From Bordetella parapertussis (GTDB lineage Bacteria > Pseudomonadota > Gammaproteobacteria > Burkholderiales > SG8-41), in contig CAMBSS010000243.1 in NCBI GenBank assembly GCA_945870465.1, positions 1-5,516 on the forward strand: a stretch of DNA of 5,516 nt, written 5' to 3'. Shown piece after piece: positions 1 to 5,516 of this stretch. A program made the position numbers and the translations under genes. The notes beneath the pieces are model-generated. The model worked only from the letters and a program-made list of their open reading frames with translations, searched no databases and was not told the origin of the DNA. How positions within the stretch are numbered: the first letter of the stretch is position 1; each line of letters opens with the position of its first letter.

Positions 1-326
1 AAGCGCAGCGCGCCGTCTTCGACCAGCGCCCAGATTGCAGCAGCAGTAATCACCTTGGTATTCGAGAACAGCAGCCATAGCGTGTCGGCCGTGGCCGCTG
101 TCTTGGGACTCGTTGACGCGCTGCCGAACGACTCATAGAGCGCCAACTGGCCGTGCCGCGCGAGCGCGATCTGCGCGCCCGGGTAATGGCCTTCGGCTAC
201 GTGCGACTGGATCAGGGCGCGCAGGCGCGCCAGCGCGGGCTCGTGAAAGCCCAGCGCGGCGGGACTCGCCGATGCGAGCGGAAAACCGGCAGCGCCGGTT
301 TTGGGAGTGGCGGTCAGATCGTTCAT
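1..326 (-). CDS. Serine hydrolase, beta-lactamase/esterase (class C-like) family, 5' part only
   Basis: The gene runs off the left edge, leaving 108 complete codons. The reading frame is open throughout. The start is ATG at 326-324, preceded by AAGGGA (333-338) at a 6-nt spacing. Residues about 25-70 read like the first helix and strand of the beta-lactamase family (PF00144), with a PGAQIALARHG stretch near 49-59. Residues 88-91 are SNTK, fitting the S-x-x-K motif that carries the nucleophilic serine and its lysine base. No signal peptide is seen, so a cytoplasmic enzyme is likely. In this family that points to an esterase, lactonase or amide hydrolase rather than a true periplasmic beta-lactamase (inference). 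The later Y-x-N and H/K-x-G motifs lie outside the window. It lies 124 bases downstream of hyuB on the same strand and could be the last gene of that operon, although inverted repeats lie just upstream of and inside its 5' end. Confidence 0.82.
   Translation of the reverse strand, partial: MNDLTATPKTGAAGFPLASASPAALGFHEPALARLRALIQSHVAEGHYPGAQIALARHGQLALYESFGSASTSPKTAATADTLWLLFSNTKVITAAAIWALVEDGALR
282..302. terminator. Perfect 9-bp inverted repeat with T4 ends, terminator-like, inside the hydrolase 5' end
   Basis: On the plus strand AAAACCGGC (282-290) and GCCGGTTTT (294-302) are exact reverse complements around the 3-base loop AGC. Either strand would give a 5-bp GC stem followed by four U residues that can also pair with the upstream A residues, the shape of a short bidirectional intrinsic terminator. 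It overlaps codons 9-15 of the hydrolase, so it could instead be an attenuator or simply a coding coincidence. The U tract is short. There is no direct evidence of termination. Confidence 0.35.
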
Positions 327-369
327 TTCGATTCCCTTGTTACCGGAAAAGCGCATATTACGACACTCT

Positions 370-411
370 GCCTGGTCATGGCCCGCGCTTAACAGCGCTG
401 GAAAGCCAGGC
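370..411. repeat. Nested imperfect inverted repeat in the hyuB-hydrolase gap
   Basis: GCCTGG (370-375) pairs with CCAGGC (406-411). Inside it, GCGCT (385-389) pairs with AGCGC (394-398) around the loop TAAC. The two stems are separated by unequal unpaired stretches of 9 and 7 bases. No T tract follows on either strand, so it is not a classical intrinsic terminator. It could be a 3' end-stabilising or processing hairpin for the hyuAB message. The rest of the 327-450 gap holds only the ribosome binding site of the hydrolase and no convincing promoter. Confidence 0.3.
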
Positions 412-450
412 CCGAAATCCGCAATGCAAACTCGTGTTATTCCGCGATGT

Positions 451-1992
451 TCAACGCTCTGCGCGTCCGCAACCGCCGCCGCCCGCCGTGGTCATCAAGA
501 CGCGGTCTCCCTTCTTTAATATCCAGTGCTTCGCCGGATCGATGGCTTTTCCGTTCAATAGCAGCGTCGCGATCTTGCCCGGCTCGCCGCCCTGGGCGCC
601 CTTGGGAGCCGAGCGAAAGCGCGTCATCATCATGGAAGCCAGCATCGGAGACTCGCCGAGCGACTCGATTTCGAAATGCAGGCCGTCGCCGCCGCGGTGC
701 CGGCCTTCTCCGCCGCTGCCGTGATTGATGCCGCGCTTGATCACGCGCACCGGCGCCATCTGCTCCAGCACCTCGATCGGGGTGTTGGACAGGTTGGAAG
801 GGAAAGACAGCATCGTATAGCCGTCGCGCTGCACCGTCGCGCCTTGCCCGCCGTTCATGAACGTAAGCGCGGCATAAGGCCGGCCGTTGTCCTCGCCGTT
901 GACGCTGATCGATGAATTGTCCACGCCCTCGGCAATCGCGCGATCAGGCAGCGCGTCGGCGATCGCCATGAAAATCGCCGGCACGACCATGTGGCCGATC
1001 ATGCCGCGGCCGCCGCTGGCCGCCGGATAGCGCGGGTTGAAAATAGATCCCGGCGGCGCCCAGGTGGTGATCGGCAGAAAAGCACCCTCGTTGTTGGGCA
1101 CGTCCGGGCACAGCAAAGACTTCAGCGCAAAAGCCGAATATGCGAACGTGTAGATGGGCACGACGTTGACCGCGCGCGGCACCTGTAAGCTCGATCCGCT
1201 GTAATCGATCGCGAGCCTGTCGCCTTTGACAGTCAGCTTGCACTTGATGACTATGGGCACTTCGAATCCGTCGTGGTCCAGCTCCGAGTAGTAGACGCCA
1301 TTGCGAACTTCGCGGATCGAGCTGCGCATCGCGGCCTCCGAGCGCTTGCGGATTTCCACGCCGAGCGCATCGAGATCGACGTCGCGCATCAGCGGCTGAA
1401 TGCGCTCTTCCAGCATCTTGCAGGCGGCAACCTGCGCCCAGATGTCGCCCAGTGTCTGGTCCGGCACGCGCACGTTCTGCCCGATCATGTCGAGCACCGC
1501 CTGGTCGGGCTTGCCCGCCCTGATGAATTTCAGTGGAGGAATCTGCAGCCCTTCTTCGAAGATCTCGCGTATGCCGGCATTGCGCACGGCGCCGCCAATG
1601 TCGGGCATATGGCTTACCACCGCGGCATAAGCCGCGAGCCTTCCTGCGTGGAATATCGGCATCACCACGTTGACGTCGTATATGTGCCCGGTGCCCATCC
1701 ACGGATCGTTGGTGATCATTGCGTCGCCCGGTTTCAGCGTGTGGGGCGGAAATATCCGCATGAAATGCTTTACCGTGGCCGGCAGCGTGCCGATGAAAGA
1801 GGGAATCGACAGCGACGACTGCCCGAGCGAGCGTCCCTGAGCGTCGGTCAGCACGACGGCGAAATCGTTGGCTTCGCGCGCCATCAGCGAGAACGAGGTG
1901 CGGACGAACGCGGTCGCCGCTTCGTCGACCATGCTGACCAGCCGCTTCCACTGGATTTCAATCGAAATCGGATCGAGTTTCTGTTTTTTCAT
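451..1992 (-). CDS. hyuB: Hydantoinase B/5-oxoprolinase family subunit (HyuB)
   Basis: This 513-residue protein is the usual length for free-standing HyuB subunits (PF02538). HyuB partners HyuA in ATP-dependent hydantoinases, 5-oxoprolinases and acetone or acetophenone carboxylases. Visible family features are DPISIEIQWKRL near the N-terminus, NDPWMGTGHIYDV at 95-107, SHMPDIGG at 127-134, a DYSGSS segment mid-protein, GSGGEGRHRGGDG toward the C-terminus and a terminal AGGGGCG. H103, D106 and H128 are spaced like the metal ligands I recall for the acetone carboxylase alpha subunit, with E40 a possible fourth ligand. The start is ATG 1992-1990: AAGGA (1999-2003) lies 6 nt upstream and the ATG overlaps the hyuA TGA as ATGA, which implies translational coupling. 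The frame also stays open upstream through hyuA to about 2616, but that extension has no HyuB homology. The protein should be cytoplasmic. The substrate is unknown. Confidence 0.93.
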   Translation of the reverse strand: MKKQKLDPISIEIQWKRLVSMVDEAATAFVRTSFSLMAREANDFAVVLTDAQGRSLGQSSLSIPSFIGTLPATVKHFMRIFPPHTLKPGDAMITNDPWMGTGHIYDVNVVMPIFHAGRLAAYAAVVSHMPDIGGAVRNAGIREIFEEGLQIPPLKFIRAGKPDQAVLDMIGQNVRVPDQTLGDIWAQVAACKMLEERIQPLMRDVDLDALGVEIRKRSEAAMRSSIREVRNGVYYSELDHDGFEVPIVIKCKLTVKGDRLAIDYSGSSLQVPRAVNVVPIYTFAYSAFALKSLLCPDVPNNEGAFLPITTWAPPGSIFNPRYPAASGGRGMIGHMVVPAIFMAIADALPDRAIAEGVDNSSISVNGEDNGRPYAALTFMNGGQGATVQRDGYTMLSFPSNLSNTPIEVLEQMAPVRVIKRGINHGSGGEGRHRGGDGLHFEIESLGESPMLASMMMTRFRSAPKGAQGGEPGKIATLLLNGKAIDPAKHWILKKGDRVLMTTAGGGGCGRAER

Positions 1993-4118
1993 GCGAATTC
2001 CTTGATCGTTACCGATACCGTAAAGTCGGGCAGCACGCGCACGGCGGCCGCCACCGGCACCACCAGGGTCGATTCGCGCTCCTCGAGTATTACCGGCCCG
2101 TCCATTTTGGTACCCGGCTTGAGCGAGTAGCGGTCGTATACCGGCACCGCTTTGAATTTGCGCTCGAGCGGAAGATAGATCTCGCGCTTGCCGCTCATCA
2201 CGGGCCGCGAGCGCTCGCGCGTATCGCCCCAGGTGAACCGGTGGCTCTTCACCGCGGAGCGGCCCACCAGACGCCACGTAAAGACCTGCATCGCGGCGCC
2301 GGGCACCAGGTGCCCGTAAAGCTGGCGGTAGCGCGTCTCGAATTCCTTGATGAGGGCGGGCACGATCGCAGCGCTCACTTTGCGCCATGGCAGCATGACA
2401 GGTACGTTGTGACCTTGGCCCGCATAGCGCATTTCCGCTCCTATCCACCACTTCAGGTTGCTGCCGCTCTCGCCTGCGGAGGCGAGTTCTGCTTCCGCGT
2501 CCGCGCGCAGATCGGCGTATACCTTGGCCACCCGGCTCCACTCGATGTCGGGAATCGCCGTCGGGTTGGACCACGAACGGTCCACCCGCGCCGGTGCGGT
2601 CAGCAGTCCCAGGCATGAGCCTGCGCCCGCCGCGATGGTCGCCAGCACGCGCGGTATCTGCAGCTTGCGCGCCACTTCCACGGTGTGCACCGGTCCCGCG
2701 CCGCCGGTTGCGACCATGGTGAAGCCGCGCGGGTCATAGCCCTTCTCGGCGATATGGATGCGCGCCGCCGCGGCCATGTTTTCATTCACGATATTGTGTA
2801 TGCCCCAGGCGATTTCGGTGGTCGTCAGCCTGAGCTTCTTCGCCAGCTTGCCCAATGCAGCCTCGGCGAGATCACGCCTGAGCTTCATTTCACCGCCGAG
2901 GAAATTGTCTGCGTTCAGATAACCGAGCACCAAGTCGGCATCCGTCACGGTTGCGCCGTCGCCGCCCAGTCCGTAGCACGCAGGACCGGGCACAGCGCCC
3001 GATGAGGCGGGGCCGACGTTGAGCAGCCCCAGGTGATTCACGTGCGCAATCGAGCCGCCGCCCGCGCCGATTTCGATCAGGTCGATGCTAGGTATCAGGA
3101 TAGGCAGACCGGAGCCACGCTTGAAGCGGGAGACCCGCGCGCACTCGAAACTGTGTGCGACCAGCGGCTCTCCGCCCACCGCGACGCAAGCTTTTGCCGT
3201 GGTGCCGCCCATGTCGAACGCGAGCACCTCGTCGATACCATGGTTGCGTGCGGTGTTGAGCGCCGACAACACGCCGCCCGCAGGGCCTGACTCCAGCAGC
3301 AGGATCGGGGTTTCCGCCGCCGCCTTGCCGGAGGTAAAGCCGCCGCTCGACACCATGATCCTGAGCGGCGCGCCGGGGGCGAGTTCGCTGACGCGCTGGT
3401 CGAGCCGCGCCAGGTATTCCGCCACCAGCGGCTGCACATAGGCATTGGCCGTGGTCGTCGACATCCGCTCGTATTCGCGGATCTCGCGCGCAATCCCGGA
3501 TGAAACAGACACGGCGAGCCGCGGAAAGCGCGCCCTGATCGCGCGCTCGATCGCCTTCTCGTGCACGTCGCTCACATAGGAATGCAGCAGGCAGACGGCA
3601 ACGGCTTCGACGTCGAGTTGCGCCAGCGCATCCATCAGGCCGTCAAGCGCCGCGGGCTCCAACGCCTTCACGACGTCGCCGCGCACGCTGAGCCGCTCAT
3701 CGGCTTCCAGCCGCTTGTCCGCGGGCACCAGCGGCTGCGGGATTTCCAAGTTTAGGTCGTATAAATCGTAGCGCAGCTCCCGCCCTATGGTCAGGACATC
3801 GTGGGTGCCGCTGGTGACTATCAGTCCAGTGCGGGCGCCCTTGCGCTCGATCAGCGTATTGGTGACGAGCGTCGTACCGTGCACGACCTCGGTCACGGCG
3901 GAAGGCACAGCCGCGTGCGCGGCGGCGACCTGGCGAATGAGATCGGTCATTACGGTGGTGACGGCCTCACCCGGGTCGTGCGGCGTCGTCATGGTCTTGC
4001 CCACCCATATCTTGCCGCTCGACGGCATCACCGCGAGGCCGTCAGTGAAGGTGCCGCCGATATCGACGGCGATGCGTATGCGCTGGTTCTTTGAAGAATC
4101 TTTTTTGTTCTTGCTCAT
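1989..4118 (-). CDS. hyuA: Hydantoinase A/5-oxoprolinase family ATP-dependent subunit (HyuA)
   Basis: This 709-residue protein matches normal HyuA length (about 680-720). In order it shows the N-terminal Hydant_A_N segment with phosphate-loop DIGGTFTD (19-26), HGTTLVTNTLIERKGA (80-95) and TSGTHDVLTIGRE (102-114). Then come EYERMSTTTANAYV (215-228), LESGPAGG (275-282), the second phosphate motif DMGGTTAK (302-309), IGAGGGSIA (350-358), GPACYGLGG (378-386) and GGAGPVH (472-478), with a C-terminal GPVILEERESTLVVP. The two DxGGT motifs are those of the ASKHA-like ATP-binding fold that activates the substrate. All motifs are intact. The start is uncertain: ATG 4118 is preferred because the homology begins close behind it, but its Shine-Dalgarno (AGG, 3 nt away) is poor. 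GTG 4154 would add 12 residues and is no better supported. The lysine- and serine-rich first 12 residues are non-conserved. It overlaps hyuB by 4 bp. 'Hydantoinase' here is a family label; true substrates include 5-oxoproline and ketones. Confidence 0.92.
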   Translation of the reverse strand: MSKNKKDSSKNQRIRIAVDIGGTFTDGLAVMPSSGKIWVGKTMTTPHDPGEAVTTVMTDLIRQVAAAHAAVPSAVTEVVHGTTLVTNTLIERKGARTGLIVTSGTHDVLTIGRELRYDLYDLNLEIPQPLVPADKRLEADERLSVRGDVVKALEPAALDGLMDALAQLDVEAVAVCLLHSYVSDVHEKAIERAIRARFPRLAVSVSSGIAREIREYERMSTTTANAYVQPLVAEYLARLDQRVSELAPGAPLRIMVSSGGFTSGKAAAETPILLLESGPAGGVLSALNTARNHGIDEVLAFDMGGTTAKACVAVGGEPLVAHSFECARVSRFKRGSGLPILIPSIDLIEIGAGGGSIAHVNHLGLLNVGPASSGAVPGPACYGLGGDGATVTDADLVLGYLNADNFLGGEMKLRRDLAEAALGKLAKKLRLTTTEIAWGIHNIVNENMAAAARIHIAEKGYDPRGFTMVATGGAGPVHTVEVARKLQIPRVLATIAAGAGSCLGLLTAPARVDRSWSNPTAIPDIEWSRVAKVYADLRADAEAELASAGESGSNLKWWIGAEMRYAGQGHNVPVMLPWRKVSAAIVPALIKEFETRYRQLYGHLVPGAAMQVFTWRLVGRSAVKSHRFTWGDTRERSRPVMSGKREIYLPLERKFKAVPVYDRYSLKPGTKMDGPVILEERESTLVVPVAAAVRVLPDFTVSVTIKEFA

Positions 4119-4295
4119 GGTCCTGGAGATAGGCTGTTTAGGGGAGAGCTTCACTAAAGCAAGCGCGCGGCCGGCGCGAACGATTCAATAACAGGACGCC
4201 CATTGGTTTGATCGGCTGCAGGCCCGGCCAAAATCGACAATTCCACTCCGCCGCAGGCAAAAAAATGCCCGTTTAAATTTATTGATTGCGCTGGC

Positions 4296-4324
4296 ATGCT
4301 CTATCAAATAATATGTGCTGTCAA
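4296..4324 (-). promoter_or_regulatory. Candidate hyuAB promoter
   Basis: The minus strand carries a perfect TTGACA -35 hexamer at 4324-4319. At a 17-base spacing the -10 position reads GAGCAT (4301-4296), which is only a weak match. An alternative is TATTAT as -10 (complement of 4308-4313) with CTGAAT 16 bases upstream of it. Both readings place the core promoter in the same A+T-rich patch and under the palindrome at 4310-4332. Transcription would run into hyuA. Confidence 0.35.
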
Positions 4325-4332
4325 CACATATT
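4310..4332. promoter_or_regulatory. Perfect 8-bp-arm palindrome, candidate operator of the MarR-type regulator
   Basis: AATATGTG (4310-4317) and CACATATT (4325-4332) are exact reverse complements separated by 7 bases, giving a 23-bp dyad. It covers the TTGACA of the candidate hyuAB promoter. MarR dimers typically bind palindromes of about 16-23 bp that overlap -35/-10 elements, and the regulator gene ends 177 bases away. The pairing of this site with that protein is an inference. A LysR-type or other dimeric factor from elsewhere is possible. Confidence 0.5.
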
Positions 4333-4416
4333 CAGGATGAATGCCACTTGGCGCCCTCGGCAAAACCGGGATTTTTCACACGGCTGCGAAACGCTTCGCG
4401 CTGCGGTTTTTGCGGG

Positions 4417-4434
4417 CGGCAGGAGTGCCTGCCG
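4417..4434. repeat. 7-bp stem-loop downstream of the regulator gene
   Basis: CGGCAGG (4417-4423) and CCTGCCG (4428-4434) pair exactly around the loop AGTG. It lies about 75 bases past the regulator stop codon, so it could mark the 3' end of that transcript. In the regulator's direction it is followed by CCCGCAAAAACC rather than a T tract, so a Rho-independent terminator is not supported. Confidence 0.3.
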
Positions 4435-4509
4435 GACGCAGCAACCAATTCCAGTGGAGCACCGGCAGCGGACTTTGAATCCGCGAAATTGCGGGCGGCG
4501 CGTGCCCGT

Positions 4510-5262
4510 TTATCTGCCGCTGGCGTTCGCGACGTTGAGCAGGCCTCTTGCGGCAGCGTCCTGCGGACCTGCGGGAAACAAGGTTTTATGTCCGCCCAGA
4601 TTGTTGATCATCCGGATGAGGACTGCACAGGCGAAATCAAGATCGGCGGGCTCGATGCCGCGCGCCGCCTGCGCGTAGACCGCCTGCCGCGTCGGACGCA
4701 ATTTACGGACAGCTTCGCGCCCTTTCGGCGTGATGCGCGTTTCGCTCACGCGCCGGTCGTCGCGCCTCGGCACGCGCGCGATCAAATCCTCCTGCGCCAT
4801 GCGGTCGAGCACCCGTCCGAGCACGGTGCGCTCGATCTGGGAGTGCGCCGCGATCTCGCCGACGGTCAGCGTGCCCAGTTCCGAGAGCCAGGAAAGTATG
4901 CGCCAGAACGAAACCGGGATACGCGCGGGCCGCATCTCGGCGACGAACTTCCGGTTGTAAAGAGTCTCCAGGATCCTGCCCCAGTAAACAATGGACCGGG
5001 AATAGGAGTGGGTGGAATCTGCTGGCGCAGCGACCATGTCCGCGGCGCCGGCTTTAGGCTTGCTGCGCGGCGGCTTCGTGGGAACCGCAGAGCCTTGCGG
5101 GGTAAACGCTTTATATGCCTCGCGCAGAAATTCGCGCTGCCATCGCTTGACGTCTGCCTCGCTCACATCGTTCTGCCGCGCAACCCGATCGACCGCTTCA
5201 CCCCTTATGGCGGCGAGGGCGACATTCGCCTTAAACGCGGGGGGATATTCTTTTACCGGCAA
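4510..5262 (-). CDS. MarR-family regulator with N-terminal transposase-type HTH (fusion)
   Basis: This 250-residue protein is much longer than a typical MarR (about 140-170). Residues about 4-53 (YPPAFKANVALAAIRGE, then VSEADVKRWQREFL) match the HTH_Tnp_1 pattern of IS3-type OrfA: F-K at 10-11, a G-E turn at 21-22 and the conserved W41 in the recognition region. Residues 54-86 form a P/K/A-rich linker. Residues about 87-220 are a MarR winged helix: FWRILSWLSELG (119-130), TVGEIAAHSQIERTVLGRVLDRM (helices 3-4, 133-155), and wing DDRRVSETRITPKG (168-181). The start is TTG at 5262: GGAGG lies 5 nt upstream and the resulting MPVKEY begins like OrfA proteins. A TTG at 5283 has no such site. No DDE catalytic domain is present. 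It probably represses hyuAB, perhaps itself and the divergent lyase-family gene (inference). The ligand is unknown. Confidence 0.87.
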   Translation of the reverse strand: MPVKEYPPAFKANVALAAIRGEAVDRVARQNDVSEADVKRWQREFLREAYKAFTPQGSAVPTKPPRSKPKAGAADMVAAPADSTHSYSRSIVYWGRILETLYNRKFVAEMRPARIPVSFWRILSWLSELGTLTVGEIAAHSQIERTVLGRVLDRMAQEDLIARVPRRDDRRVSETRITPKGREAVRKLRPTRQAVYAQAARGIEPADLDFACAVLIRMINNLGGHKTLFPAGPQDAAARGLLNVANASGR

Positions 5263-5384
5263 TCTCGCCTCCGTTTGCTGCAACTATTTATTGGTGAAAC
5301 CAGCACGCCGGATTGTAACCCGTCATTTCAGAAAATCCCGCCTCGCGCGACCCGCGCAGGCAATACACAGGATTGAAATCGCTG
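5263..5384. promoter_or_regulatory. Divergent intergenic region with candidate regulator promoter
   Basis: These 122 bases separate two divergent starts. On the minus strand TACAAT (5317-5312) matches 5 of 6 bases of the -10 consensus and would give a leader of about 40 bases for the regulator. No good -35 is seen 16-18 bases upstream. On the plus strand TTGGTG (5291-5296), 17 bases, then TGTAAC (5314-5319) is a weak promoter candidate for the lyase-family gene that overlaps the first. No copy of the AATATGTG/CACATATT palindrome is present here. Confidence 0.35.
5268..5272 (-). promoter_or_regulatory. Ribosome binding site deciding the regulator's TTG start
   Basis: The minus strand reads GGAGG here, 5 bases before TTG 5262-5260. 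It is the strongest Shine-Dalgarno in the window. It selects this TTG over the in-frame TTG at 5283, which lies upstream of the site itself. Confidence 0.7.
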
Positions 5385-5516
5385 ATGCGGCCCACTACTC
5401 GCTTTCGCCAACTGCTTGCGCAAAACGGCCCGCTGATTCTGCCCGGTGTCTACGATGCGCTGTCCGCGCACATCGCCGCCCAGGCCGGCTTCGACGCACT
5501 GTACTTGAGTGGGTCG
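5385..5516 (+). CDS. PEP mutase/isocitrate lyase superfamily protein, 5' part only
   Basis: Only the first 44 codons are inside the window, and the frame is open to the right edge. The N-terminus has the superfamily hallmark: a short helix ending in RQLLAQ, then LILPGVYDALSAHIAAQAGFDALYLSG split over residues 17-43. This corresponds to the first strand and helix of the alpha/beta barrel of methylisocitrate lyase, oxaloacetate decarboxylase, dimethylmalate lyase and carboxyphosphonoenolpyruvate mutase relatives. The catalytic K-K-C-G-H or equivalent loop lies beyond the edge, so the reaction cannot be chosen. ATG 5385 is the most sensible start. The nearest Shine-Dalgarno, AGGA (5369-5372), is 12 bases away, somewhat far; the in-frame TTG at 5373 abuts it and is less likely. 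The gene diverges from the regulator across 122 bases and may share its control. Confidence 0.85.
   Translation, partial: MRPTTRFRQLLAQNGPLILPGVYDALSAHIAAQAGFDALYLSGS

Larger units (their letters stand above)
4119..4509. other. 391-base non-coding regulatory stretch between regulator and hyuA
   Basis: No open frame here resembles a protein on either strand. It contains, from the regulator side, a 7-bp stem-loop (4417-4434), a smaller stem-loop GCGAA/TTCGC (4386-4399), a perfect palindrome (4310-4332) overlapping a TTGACA hexamer, and an A+T-rich patch (about 4259-4314) unlike the GC-rich surroundings. Next to this lies a small GGCA/TGCC hairpin around six A residues (4256-4269). If the promoter guess is right, the hyuA leader is about 135-175 bases long and has no visible uORF. 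I recognise no riboswitch in it. Confidence 0.6.

Noticed and set aside
327..450. Separate promoter for the serine hydrolase in the gap after hyuB
   Set aside because: A TAATAT-like element exists near 353-360 but has no -35 at an acceptable spacing, so it was not called.
944..1951. Second long minus-strand open frame (335 codons) inside hyuB
   Set aside because: It is a frame-shifted shadow of hyuB typical of GC-rich genes, with histidine- and arginine-rich low-complexity translation.
1273..2130. Plus-strand open frame of 285 codons opposite hyuB and the hyuA 3' end
   Set aside because: It spans the junction of two well-supported minus-strand genes and shows no motif of its own.
1993..2616. 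Upstream in-frame extension of hyuB to about 2616
   Set aside because: It lies entirely within hyuA in another frame, gives an R/G/A-rich sequence without homology, and ATG 1992 has both a Shine-Dalgarno and coupling to the hyuA stop.
4355..4376. Plus-strand hairpin (CTCGG/CCGGG around CAAAA, one wobble pair) followed by ATTTTT, like an intrinsic terminator
   Set aside because: There is no plus-strand gene upstream for it to terminate, and the stem is only 5 bp with a wobble.
4468..4484. Anticodon-arm-like hairpin (GCGGA, 7-base loop CTTTGAA, TCCGC) resembling a tRNA with a TTG anticodon
   Set aside because: No acceptor stem, T-arm or CCA end could be found at the right distances, so it is at most a chance hairpin or a very decayed fragment.
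4510..5300. An insertion sequence, suggested by the OrfA-like N-terminus of the regulator
   Set aside because: There is no OrfB/DDE catalytic region, no terminal inverted repeats and no target duplication, and the frame continues smoothly into a MarR domain.
4315..5376. Long plus-strand open frame opposite the regulator (353 codons)
   Set aside because: It is the antisense shadow of the MarR-type gene. Its translation is arginine-rich, low in recognisable motifs, and has no ribosome binding site.

Overview
The window looks like a chromosomal accessory catabolic locus from a GC-rich proteobacterium. A betaproteobacterium of the Burkholderiales type is my best guess. That guess rests on codon use dominated by G/C third positions, GTG/TTG starts, and the combination of HyuA/HyuB-type enzymes with a MarR-type regulator and a PEP mutase/isocitrate lyase family enzyme. 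It is an inference; no ribosomal RNA or other phylogenetic marker is present.

Layout from right to left on the minus strand: a regulator (5262-4510), a 391-base non-coding stretch holding a palindrome and a promoter-like element, hyuA (4118-1989), hyuB (1992-451, overlapping hyuA by an ATGA junction), a 124-base gap with a nested inverted repeat, and the 5' end of a serine hydrolase of the beta-lactamase/esterase family (326 to the left edge, truncated). On the plus strand, diverging from the regulator, is the 5' end of a PEP mutase/isocitrate lyase superfamily gene (5385 to the right edge, truncated).

HyuA and HyuB are both full length with intact family motifs and should form one ATP-dependent complex of the hydantoinase/5-oxoprolinase/acetone carboxylase type. 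The substrate cannot be read from the sequence. The hydrolase and the lyase-family enzyme are plausible further steps of the same catabolic pathway.

The most unusual item is the regulator. Its first ~50 residues resemble the helix-turn-helix of IS3-type transposase OrfA proteins, and they are followed by a linker and a complete MarR winged-helix domain. A perfect 8-bp-arm palindrome at 4310-4332, overlapping a TTGACA hexamer upstream of hyuA, is the obvious candidate for its operator.
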